Assembly: GCA_049363815.1 (NCBI GenBank)
Contig: JBMQEM010000068.1
Span: 1 to 64,000 of the forward strand
Origin: JADKIH01 sp049363815
GTDB lineage: Bacteria > Bacteroidota > Bacteroidia > AKYH767-A > 2013-40CM-41-45
DNA length: 64,000 nucleotides
Direction of reading: 5' to 3'
This document shows positions 56,715 to 64,000 of this stretch, one piece after another; the first letter of the stretch is position 1; every line of letters starts with the position of its first letter. Under the pieces are notes generated by a model. The model worked only from the letters and a program-made list of their open reading frames with translations, was not told the origin of the DNA and did no database searches. The position numbers and the translations under genes were made by a program.

Positions 56715-56786
56715 ATTAATAACAGCACAAGTTACAATAAACAATTTTTTTACAATATGACTTCTGTCCTGTAACACATCTTATAA

Positions 56787-57005
56787 CTATTGCTTCACTA
56801 CACTTTCCAGGGCCATGTCACACTTTGGGCAATTATCTGCTTTTTCTGAAATTACTTCCAAATGCATTGGACACTGATAAAACGTTTTACCCGAATCAAC
56901 TTTTGTCGTGTCGAAAGTAAATGTGCTTGTTGTAGATCCATCTTTTGGTGATGAACACGCTACCATTAAAACCGTAATAGCGGAAATTGCAAATGCTTTT
57001 TTCAT
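56787..57005 (-). CDS. Heavy-metal-binding-domain lipoprotein (copy 1)
   Basis: 72 residues from the ATG at 57005 (MKKAFAISAITVLMVAC), with lipobox VAC (Cys17) and an HMBD YQCPMHLEV...DNCPKCDMALE. It is paralogous to the lipoprotein at 50834-51103, and both copies precede a half of cusA. The frame opens at 57062, but that adds a non-signal leader. It probably holds Cu/Ag in the periplasm. Confidence 0.8.
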   Translation of the reverse strand: MKKAFAISAITVLMVACSSPKDGSTTSTFTFDTTKVDSGKTFYQCPMHLEVISEKADNCPKCDMALESVVKQ

Positions 57006-57116
57006 ATTTGATTTATTTATTAATCTTGTTTTATTGTTCATTCTCGTTCTAATAATTGACATTCAGATTGTGCCTTGGATGATTGCTAGTCATCTTTCTT
57101 CAAATATTTTTATTTT

Positions 57117-58550
57117 TTATTGTCTGATAAATTTGCTTACCAATTCACCTTTGTCTGTTGCAATTTTTAAAAAAAACATTCCATGTCCAACAGAGATCTT
57201 AATATTTGCTTCTCCATTAATTACCTGACATTTGCTGCTTTCAGTACATTGCCCTAACACATGTTCAATTTTAAAATTGTACTCTCCATCTGGTACCCCA
57301 CTCAATACCATTTTAATTTCTTCAGCTCTGGTGGGATTAGGATACAATAAAATTCTACCTGTTTCAACCACAGAAATATTTGTCGTCGGAATATAAATAC
57401 CACTTTTGAATTTTATCGTTCCTGAAATATCGTCTTGCCAAACGACATAGACATTTCCATTATGAATTGCAACGTCTGCGTTCACAACTCCTGCATTAGC
57501 AATTGTGTCAGGTACTGGATTCAAGCTGTTATTTATATCAGATGAAAACCGGAATAGTGCTTTGTTGTCTCCCAATACAGTTTCCTTCCATACAACTCCC
57601 AAAGCAGAATCGTACTTTGAAATTCTTGGATAGTTTTGATCAGTGTTCCCCGATAACTGCTGAACGAATGCTGGTTGCATATTAGCTAATGACGAACTAC
57701 TGAAATATACCCTAGGGGAACCGCTTGCTGCGTTCATAAATACAGAATAAAGAGAATCGTTGATTATTACTCCATCCGGTCCGGTAGACGGACAAGCCAT
57801 TATCATCCAATTGTTCAGATCAACGTTCCAACCATTAGTAAATGATAATCCGTTATCCGTAGACACACCAGTCCAACTATCTCTAATATTAATTAGGTTG
57901 TCACGATAGAGCATAGCAACAGTATTACCTTCACTAACAATTGAACCCGGACAACAATCACATACGACTCCGCCAGACCAACCACTTGCCAAAACATCTG
58001 TTGTAAAAGTAATTCCATAATCCGAAGATCTTGTTACTACCCATCTTGCATTTGAAAAATTAGCATCGAATTTCATAAACCCAACTATTGGATTTCCTGA
58101 ATCATCTATTGTAACTGTTGGAAACCGACTTAGGTCAGGTGTAACGAAATCTACTTGAATTGGAGATGAAAATGTCTGTCCACCATCAAAAGAACTGACA
58201 ATGTAAATCGGGTTAACATCTTCGGGTGTTTCTTTGATCACAATGTAAACGGTATCTCCTCGTGAAGCAATGTCTGGCCCGGCCCAAGATGCAGTAAATA
58301 CAGGGATTGAAGGTGAATTGATCGATATAGGACTTGTAAACATTGTTCCGTTCCACTTGGAGAATTTACATTCATTTGACGATCCTTTTCCCCAAATAAT
58401 CATAGGATCTCCCGAAGCATCAGTAACAATTCGAGGATGAAGATTCCCCTCCATTGACATTGCAACAGTGATTTCAGGTGACCATACTATTTGTTGTGGA
58501 TAAGCGGTGTAAACAGATAGGATCGCCAGCAGCGTGAGTAGATGTTTCAT
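57117..58550 (-). CDS. BNR/sialidase-like T9SS cargo protein
   Basis: A 477-residue protein with signal peptide (1-~19). The body has BNR-like Asp-box turns (SSFDGGQTFSS, TRSSDYGITF, VSTDNGLSF), a six-bladed propeller pattern, but no sialidase catalytic triad is evident. The C-terminus from ILLYPNPTRAEEIKM is a T9SS type A sorting domain. It starts 6 bases after the multicopper oxidase stop codon and is probably co-transcribed with it. A cofactor or surface-display role in the copper system is possible. Confidence 0.75.
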   Translation of the reverse strand: MKHLLTLLAILSVYTAYPQQIVWSPEITVAMSMEGNLHPRIVTDASGDPMIIWGKGSSNECKFSKWNGTMFTSPISINSPSIPVFTASWAGPDIASRGDTVYIVIKETPEDVNPIYIVSSFDGGQTFSSPIQVDFVTPDLSRFPTVTIDDSGNPIVGFMKFDANFSNARWVVTRSSDYGITFTTDVLASGWSGGVVCDCCPGSIVSEGNTVAMLYRDNLINIRDSWTGVSTDNGLSFTNGWNVDLNNWMIMACPSTGPDGVIINDSLYSVFMNAASGSPRVYFSSSSLANMQPAFVQQLSGNTDQNYPRISKYDSALGVVWKETVLGDNKALFRFSSDINNSLNPVPDTIANAGVVNADVAIHNGNVYVVWQDDISGTIKFKSGIYIPTTNISVVETGRILLYPNPTRAEEIKMVLSGVPDGEYNFKIEHVLGQCTESSKCQVINGEANIKISVGHGMFFLKIATDKGELVSKFIRQ

Positions 58551-58556
58551 ATTAAA

Positions 58557-60284
58557 TTATAATTTAATTATTTTACAATACTGCGTTTTATCTTTATCAG
58601 AAACTTTTAAAATATATATCCCTGATCCAAGGCTACTCAAATCAATACTTATTTCTGATGAATTGTCATTTATTTTATTTGAGAGCACTGTTTGATTTGA
58701 GGTATTGAACAAAGAATATTTTGTTTCTTTTTCGAAACCTCTTATACCAATTCTTACAAAAGATGAAACAGGATTTGGACTACATTCTAAAACTCTGTCA
58801 TTATTATCACCAATTTCTATATTCGATGTTCCCGGTAAAACAACAAACGATCCCATCATACCATCATCTTCATGATGTAGTAAATGACAATGATACATAT
58901 AAGGTATGGTGTCTGCAAAATCTTCAAACTTGGTAATAAAGGATACTGATTCATTTGGCATAACAAGAACAACATCCTTCTTTACCTGATCAGATACTGG
59001 AACAGCAACCCCATTTATATCGGTTACATAAAATTGTACATCATGAATATGAAATGGGTGAGCGATCAAAGTATTATTTGTTAAAATCCATTTTTCCACA
59101 TGATTCAAATAGGTTGTATCATTTATCGTATCCATACTAAATTGATGTCCATTTATTGTAAATGGTCCTTCAACCATTTCCATAGGTCCCATAGTTTGCG
59201 GAGCGAAAACGAGTTCTCTTGTCCTGTTTATTAAGGTAGAATCAAAGGGTTGGAAATTGACTAGTGAAGTTGGTATAGTTGTAACCGGATTAACAGTTTG
59301 AGCAATAACGTTTATTTGAAGAAGATCAAAATCAGCACCATTTAAAAAATTCAAATTGTAATCGGGAATTTGACTCATTCCATTACCAACATTTTGAGCT
59401 CCTATAATTCCATCAGGCAATCCACTGCCGTAATTCATCAATGAAATTGTTTGGCCTTGCATTCCGGTAAGATCAATCAATATTTCAGCTCTTTCTCCCG
59501 GTGATAACTGTAATCGGTTCATTGCAATAGGGGAGCGAACTAAACCACCATCCGAAGCAATTTGATAAAAAGTCATATTATTTGAAAATCCGAATAAAAA
59601 TGAACGATCGGACGCGCCATCAAGTAATCTTAATCTGACAATTTGTGCAGGAGCATTTATAAAGGGATCAATCGTTGCATTTACCATAGGTACGGTGTCA
59701 AACATAGTAGCTATTGCAGTTTGATAAAGCACGTCAAAGCATTTTGTCTGAACAATGAGCGGGATATCATCTATGCCATAAGTTCTTGGCAGATTCAATC
59801 CTGCTTCAATGCTATCTCTGATTATAATTAATCCAGCCAGACCTTTAGTAACCTGAATATCTGTTCTATTTTGTCCATGTGGATGATACCAATAAGTTGC
59901 AGCATCATTCATCACTGTAAATGAAGGCGACCAGGTTGCTCCCGGCATGATCATCTGGTGCGGACCACCATCCGCATGTGCAGGAACATGTAATCCATGC
60001 CAGTGCATAGTTGTAACCGGTGGAATATTGTTTGTTACATTCAGTGTTACATTGTCTCCTTTATTTAAAATCAACGTTGGGCCAAGAATGTTTCCATTAA
60101 CACCATAGGTCGGGGTTTGATATCCTGCAAAAAATTCCGTGGAATCCGCCTGAACCGTTAAGTTGAAATTTGTGCCCGACAAAGTTGGTGGAATAAATAG
60201 AGGATTTTGTGAAAACGATTTATTAGCAATGACGAAAAGGATCGTCACTGCTAATAAATTAATTATTGATTGTTTGGTTTTCAT
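58557..60284 (-). CDS. Multicopper oxidase, T9SS cargo
   Basis: A 575-residue secreted multicopper oxidase. Copper sites read HWHGLHVP (~94), WYHPHG (~134), HPFHIH (~412) and YHCHLLHHEDDGM (~463), the full set for the type 1, 2 and 3 centres. A type A sorting domain follows (from ECSPNPVSSFVRI). It probably oxidises Cu(I) to the less toxic Cu(II), as CueO/CopA do. It overlaps the upstream redoxin by one base (TAATG), so translation is coupled. Confidence 0.9.
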   Translation of the reverse strand: MKTKQSIINLLAVTILFVIANKSFSQNPLFIPPTLSGTNFNLTVQADSTEFFAGYQTPTYGVNGNILGPTLILNKGDNVTLNVTNNIPPVTTMHWHGLHVPAHADGGPHQMIMPGATWSPSFTVMNDAATYWYHPHGQNRTDIQVTKGLAGLIIIRDSIEAGLNLPRTYGIDDIPLIVQTKCFDVLYQTAIATMFDTVPMVNATIDPFINAPAQIVRLRLLDGASDRSFLFGFSNNMTFYQIASDGGLVRSPIAMNRLQLSPGERAEILIDLTGMQGQTISLMNYGSGLPDGIIGAQNVGNGMSQIPDYNLNFLNGADFDLLQINVIAQTVNPVTTIPTSLVNFQPFDSTLINRTRELVFAPQTMGPMEMVEGPFTINGHQFSMDTINDTTYLNHVEKWILTNNTLIAHPFHIHDVQFYVTDINGVAVPVSDQVKKDVVLVMPNESVSFITKFEDFADTIPYMYHCHLLHHEDDGMMGSFVVLPGTSNIEIGDNNDRVLECSPNPVSSFVRIGIRGFEKETKYSLFNTSNQTVLSNKINDNSSEISIDLSSLGSGIYILKVSDKDKTQYCKIIKL

Positions 60285-61063
60285 TAGTGAGCAATATTTA
60301 TTCTTTTGTTAATTGATTTACCATCACTAAGAATTTGTACTGTATAAACACCGGATGGGATGCCAGACAGGTTTGAATTTATTTTATGGATTCCGCTGCT
60401 GGCCTCTTCATTTGCAATCTCACGAATTAATTTTCCTGAAACATCCAGCAGATTGATCTTTACGTTAGTCTTTGATTTCATATTTAATTCAATTGAGAAT
60501 AGATCATTCACAGGATTTGGATACAGTGAAACATTTTCAATTGTTGCAGGTAAATCATTTACTTTTGAAGTTGCAAAGAAGTTTCTTGCCGCAATACCAA
60601 TAGCAGTTGTATCGCTTATGGAAAATCCAACATTTGTAAAAAGGACATCATGTCCTGACCCTGCAGCAACTGCTACAGTTGGCATTCCGAAGCCTCCATA
60701 ATAAGCAACCAATGTCGCACCCTGATCGAATATTGCACTATTGAATCCATTTGTGTTTTTGAATCCGGTCATAGTAGCGCAAGTGTAGCTATTCGTGTAA
60801 GCGATCTGATACCACTTTACTCTGCCCGGAAATTCAGCCTGAAGATTGTTAACCATATCTTCAATCGCATGTCCTGCTGCAATACAAGAATTGCAGGTCA
60901 TCACAAATTCCATAATCACAACCTGACCTGAATCAAGTTCAGAGAATAAATGATGTGATTGACCTTCGCAATCAACTTTTGTAAAATCCATCGCAGTTGT
61001 TTGAGCTTTGGAAATCACCGAGGCGAACATCAAAGCAATCATTAGATAAAATGATTTTTTCAT
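60284..61063 (-). CDS. Secreted thioredoxin-fold protein with CXXC, T9SS cargo
   Basis: A 259-residue protein with signal peptide (1-~20). A thioredoxin-like domain carries VIMEFVMTCNSCIAAGH, with Cys57-x-x-Cys60, as in peroxiredoxin/SCO-like exporters of electrons or copper. A type A sorting domain begins at VSLYPNPVNDLFSI. It lies directly upstream of, and overlaps, the multicopper oxidase, so a role in delivering copper or disulfides to it is likely. Confidence 0.8.
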   Translation of the reverse strand: MKKSFYLMIALMFASVISKAQTTAMDFTKVDCEGQSHHLFSELDSGQVVIMEFVMTCNSCIAAGHAIEDMVNNLQAEFPGRVKWYQIAYTNSYTCATMTGFKNTNGFNSAIFDQGATLVAYYGGFGMPTVAVAAGSGHDVLFTNVGFSISDTTAIGIAARNFFATSKVNDLPATIENVSLYPNPVNDLFSIELNMKSKTNVKINLLDVSGKLIREIANEEASSGIHKINSNLSGIPSGVYTVQILSDGKSINKRINIAH

Positions 61064-61103
61064 TTTGTTTTATTGTTTTTTGAATTATGTATAAATAGGA
61101 ATA

Positions 61104-61127
61104 GTCGCCTTTCCGAAATGGAGGCGA
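61104..61127. other. Hairpin in the leader of the oxidase operon
   Basis: GTCGCCTTT and GGAGGCGAC pair with two wobbles around CCGAAAT. It lies 41 bases upstream of the redoxin ATG and downstream of the HYC_CC_PP gene. No T-run follows on the minus strand. It may be a weak terminator or a leader element. Confidence 0.4.
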
Positions 61128-61148
61128 CGCTAAATAGAATGTACTATT

Positions 61149-61532
61149 TCAAATTAAGAAGGTACTGTTTCGCTTGTAAATAGGAGCCTGATTTAAATTA
61201 GGCGGTGGCTTGTCCAATGAGAAATGGACGTATTCAGAAAAAGAGATAAGAGATTTAACATCAAAAATCGTTGGTAGTACTAATAAAAATTGATTATTAA
61301 GAAATGTAGATGTTGAAGATTTACTGTGAACAGACTTTACTTTAAAGTACTTTATTTCATTTTTACAGCAATCCGGTTTCATTTCGCCTTTACCGCACGA
61401 GCAAGAATGTTCATCATTGAACAATACCTGTACAGAGCTAACTTTTTTTCCGCAATAATGTAATTGAAGCCCAACACCAAAAGTGGTGACGGAATACATA
61501 ATTAAAATAAGGAAGGTGACCAATCGCTTCAT
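61149..61532 (-). CDS. HYC_CC_PP family protein
   Basis: 127 residues from the ATG at 61532 (MKRLVTFLILIMYSVTTFGVG, a signal or anchor). The family signature HYCGKK, then CSCGKGEMKPDCCKNE, and PPPNLNQAPIY near the end give the name. The Cys cluster could bind metal. Such proteins are common near heavy-metal genes in Bacteroidota, and here it sits between the ZntA-like ATPase and the oxidase operon. The upstream in-frame extension to 61601 was rejected because the signal peptide starts at 61532. Confidence 0.8.
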   Translation of the reverse strand: MKRLVTFLILIMYSVTTFGVGLQLHYCGKKVSSVQVLFNDEHSCSCGKGEMKPDCCKNEIKYFKVKSVHSKSSTSTFLNNQFLLVLPTIFDVKSLISFSEYVHFSLDKPPPNLNQAPIYKRNSTFLI

Positions 61533-61687
61533 GGAGTCCGAAGATAAGCTAATTGCAGTTAATTTCAAAAATTGGGGTTTAAATTTGAATGTAGCGAACA
61601 ATTCCTGAAAACATAGAGACTAAAAGTTTCTAAATTTGCCAAAAAACGAAGGTGTAAATGGTTCGCCTGTTTATTCACTTTCTAAGT

Positions 61688-63583
61688 TTATATATTATGC
61701 TGTTGTTTAAATTTCATCAGATTCAAACTAATCAATATGACAATTAAAGTCACCCCAACATCAGCAGCAATCGCAAAAACCAAATTGCTATAACCCAGCA
61801 AAGCAAGTGTAATAAATAAGACTTTTACAGCAATTGCTCCTGTAGTGTTGATCTTTATTGTTTTGAGTGTCCTTTTCGAAAGTTGAATCAAGAAAGGAAT
61901 AAGAGAAAGCCTATCATTCATCAATGCAATATTAGCAGTTTCAATTGCAGTATCACTTCCAGCCGCCCCCATTGCAATTCCAACAGTAGATTGTGCAAGT
62001 GCAGGAGCATCATTTATACCATCACCTACCATAGCAACGTTTTTATACTTTGATAGAAGAGCTGTGATCTTTTCTGATTTATTCTCCGGTAACAATCCAC
62101 CATAGCTTTCATTTATTCCTACAATTTCTGAAGTATATTTAGCTGCTTTATCACTGTCTCCTGTGAGCATAATAACATTTACGCCCATATTTTGAAGCTG
62201 ACTTATAGCCTCTTTGCTGTCGGGCTTAATTTCATCCATTAACCCAATAATTCCTGCAACACCATTTCCAAAACTTACAACTACACTTGTCTTCCCTTCT
62301 GAAGAAAGTTTTTCAACTATTTTTTCTGCTTCTTCGGTTACAGGTTGATGCTCTTCTATAAAACTTAATTTACCTATGAAAATGGTTTCATCTTCACAAA
62401 CCAGACACTCTGCAATTGCACCTTTACCTGCAACACTTTTGAAATTCTCAACTTGATGCGGAGTTAATCCCTCTTTTTTTGCTGCATCAATAATCGCCTC
62501 CGCTAAAGGATGTTCAGAAAAAACCTCTGCACCCGAAGCACAGGCGAGTAATTCTTTTTTATCGGTCCCATTCATTGGAATAACATCTGAAACAATCGGC
62601 TTCCCAAATGTAATGGTGCGGGTCTTGTCAAGACATATAGCTTTAATTTTTGCCATTGCTTCCAGATACTTCCCGCCTTTAATTATAATTCCCTTTGAAG
62701 AAGCATTTCCTATTGCAGCGTAGATAGCGACAGGCGTAGAAATTACTAAAGCACAAGGACAGGCTATCACCAGCAATGTAATTGCTTGCTGTAACCATTT
62801 TTCTAACGATTGATCCAAAATGAAAACAGGTATGCAAAAAACAAGAATTGCCAATAGAATAATTGAAGGTGTATAATACTTAGAGAATTTTTGAATGAAC
62901 TTCTGTGTATCCGATTTTGTTGCTTGGGCTTCAAATGTTAATTTAATGATCTTTGAGAAAGTTGTGTCTGTAGACAATTTAGTAGTTTCAATTTCGATGA
63001 AACCGTTCTTATTGAGCGTTCCTGCAAAAACAAAGTCTCCTTCATGCTTGTCTTTAGGAATTGGTTCTCCTGTTATTGCAGCTTCATCAACGGTTGTATT
63101 TCCGGACACAATCTTTCCATCCAATGGAATCATTCCCCCCGGTTTAACTTGAACAATTGAACCTCTTGCTATTTGATCAATTTGTAATTCACCACCCTCT
63201 TTTAACGTAGCTATTTTAGGTGACTTAGAAACCAATTCATCCAGTGCGTTCTTACTGTTTTCGATTCCTATATCCTCTAATCTTTCACCAAGTACATACA
63301 GAACAATTACAACTGCTGCCTCTGGGTATTCTTTCAGATAAAATGCACCTGCAACTGCTATAAGCATCAATAAATTAATACTACTGAATTTAAGCTTTAC
63401 AAGCGCCTTTAATCCGTTCCAAAGAACTTTGTAACCAAATCCTATAATTAATCCTGCAAAAACATATGGAGCGTATAAGGGGGGTACTTCTATTCCAGTT
63501 AGAGATAGAATTTCCAGTGTGACAACTACTATTACTGCAAAAAGCAGAAAGAGAAATTTTTTGTCGTTTATTGGTAGTTTCAT
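61688..63583 (-). CDS. ZntA-like P-type ATPase with altered DKTRT motif
   Basis: A 631-residue P1B ATPase: actuator GEPIPK, metal motif CPC (ACPCALVIS, near 273), phosphorylation Asp319 in CLDKTRTITFG, hinge GDGINDAPALA, and a late membrane helix with ADVGVT, as in the Zn/Cd/Pb (P1B-2) branch. It has no N-terminal HMA domain. The phosphorylation motif, normally DKTGT, reads DKTRT: codon CGC at 62620-62618 where GGC is expected. Gly in that place is nearly invariant in P-type ATPases, so pump activity is in doubt. Its start lies 11 bases after an ICMT-family gene. Confidence 0.85.
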   Translation of the reverse strand: MKLPINDKKFLFLLFAVIVVVTLEILSLTGIEVPPLYAPYVFAGLIIGFGYKVLWNGLKALVKLKFSSINLLMLIAVAGAFYLKEYPEAAVVIVLYVLGERLEDIGIENSKNALDELVSKSPKIATLKEGGELQIDQIARGSIVQVKPGGMIPLDGKIVSGNTTVDEAAITGEPIPKDKHEGDFVFAGTLNKNGFIEIETTKLSTDTTFSKIIKLTFEAQATKSDTQKFIQKFSKYYTPSIILLAILVFCIPVFILDQSLEKWLQQAITLLVIACPCALVISTPVAIYAAIGNASSKGIIIKGGKYLEAMAKIKAICLDKTRTITFGKPIVSDVIPMNGTDKKELLACASGAEVFSEHPLAEAIIDAAKKEGLTPHQVENFKSVAGKGAIAECLVCEDETIFIGKLSFIEEHQPVTEEAEKIVEKLSSEGKTSVVVSFGNGVAGIIGLMDEIKPDSKEAISQLQNMGVNVIMLTGDSDKAAKYTSEIVGINESYGGLLPENKSEKITALLSKYKNVAMVGDGINDAPALAQSTVGIAMGAAGSDTAIETANIALMNDRLSLIPFLIQLSKRTLKTIKINTTGAIAVKVLFITLALLGYSNLVFAIAADVGVTLIVILISLNLMKFKQQHNI

Positions 63584-63594
63584 TTGAATTAAAA

Positions 63595-64000
63595 TTAAAT
63601 TAACCTGTTCGTCTGGAGCATATACATCTTATATTTTTCACCATGCTGGACTTTCAAGTGAGCCTCCTCTAATCTTATCTGAATTTGAATGAAAAAATAA
63701 GTTAGGATAAGGCTTGTAAAACTTAAAACATTTGGTAAAATCAAAAACAATCCACAAGTACTTAAGATCATTCCTAAGAATACAGGGTTGCGGCTTATTT
63801 TGAACACTCCATTTGTTACAAGATCCGTACTATTCATTTCGTCAATTCCGATTCGCCAGTTTTCTTTCATTTGTTTCTGCGCTACACCTATCCAAATCAG
63901 GGAAGCATGAATGATGACTAAACCTATGATTTTGGAAGTCATAATATCAAGATATTGAATTGGGCTCAGGAAATCGTAATACTTAACACTTATAGAGTAA
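63595..64000 (-). CDS. ICMT/PEMT-family methyltransferase, 5' end outside the window
   Basis: The visible coding part is 135 codons, and the frame stays open to the window edge without a stop, so the gene starts outside it. An ATG at 63942 is internal: upstream codons (YYDFLSPIQYLDIM) continue the family's sequence. The protein has several membrane helices and the ISRNPVFLGMIL and EEAHLKVQHGEKY motifs of isoprenylcysteine carboxylmethyltransferase-like proteins. Such genes are often found next to metal ATPases, but the substrate is unknown. It overlaps none of its neighbours and lies 11 bases from the ATPase. Confidence 0.8.
   Translation of the reverse strand, partial: YSISVKYYDFLSPIQYLDIMTSKIIGLVIIHASLIWIGVAQKQMKENWRIGIDEMNSTDLVTNGVFKISRNPVFLGMILSTCGLFLILPNVLSFTSLILTYFFIQIQIRLEEAHLKVQHGEKYKMYMLQTNRLI

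Noticed and set aside
61688..63583. DKTRT as a frameshift artefact
   Set aside because: The frame is open on both sides and downstream motifs are intact; only one codon differs.

Overview
The window looks like chromosomal DNA of a member of the phylum Bacteroidota. Seven proteins end in a Por secretion (T9SS) type A sorting domain with the usual 'YPNP' start. Promoters fit the Bacteroidota consensus TTTG-N19/20-TAnnTTTG. Secreted proteins carry ELWxxDGT, HAF, PKD and Ig-like repeats. No rRNA, tRNA, CRISPR array, transposase or integrase was seen.

Layout. (1) 1-5.2 kb: a TerB/FHA-like/ABC half-transporter, then a divergent SiaB-SiaC / SiaA-like phosphatase partner-switch module. (2) 5.2-21.6 kb: a coiled-coil lipoprotein, a periplasmic serine hydrolase, and secreted proteins, among them a 1942-residue nuclease/adhesin-like protein and several T9SS cargo proteins, plus a TetR regulator. 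(3) 21.7-26.6 kb: a trehalose operon (otsB, GH15, and an otsA fused to a membrane sensor/HAMP module). (4) 27-29.7 kb: a secreted deiodinase-like redoxin and a divergent HxlR/VOC pair with a well-resolved double operator. (5) 29.9-44.8 kb: five tightly packed minus-strand genes for large proteins without signal peptides (1467, 637, 753, 1426 and 640 residues). They include a self-cleaving S74-type tail-fibre protein, a subtilase with a visible triad and a DUF6603-like giant. This is the best candidate for an undescribed system. (6) 45-46.8 kb: two SAM methyltransferases. (7) 46.9-64 kb: a copper/heavy-metal island with a CopB-type ATPase, a Cus-type RND efflux set whose CusA is split into two halves in permuted order, heavy-metal-binding lipoproteins, a T9SS-tagged multicopper oxidase operon, a ZntA-like ATPase with a changed phosphorylation motif, and the 3' part of an ICMT-family gene running off the window.

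How the genes work together. In the metal island, Cu/Ag would leave the cytoplasm through CopB, be carried across the envelope by CusA-CusB-CusC-like parts, be held by the small Cys/Met lipoproteins, and be oxidised at the surface by the multicopper oxidase. The trehalose operon makes trehalose-6-phosphate on a membrane-anchored enzyme and dephosphorylates it with OtsB, and the GH15 enzyme acts on a related glucoside. The SiaABC genes form a Ser/Thr phosphorylation switch. The function of the 15-kb giant-gene cluster is unknown.

Domain names and functions come from reading motifs by eye. No database search was run.
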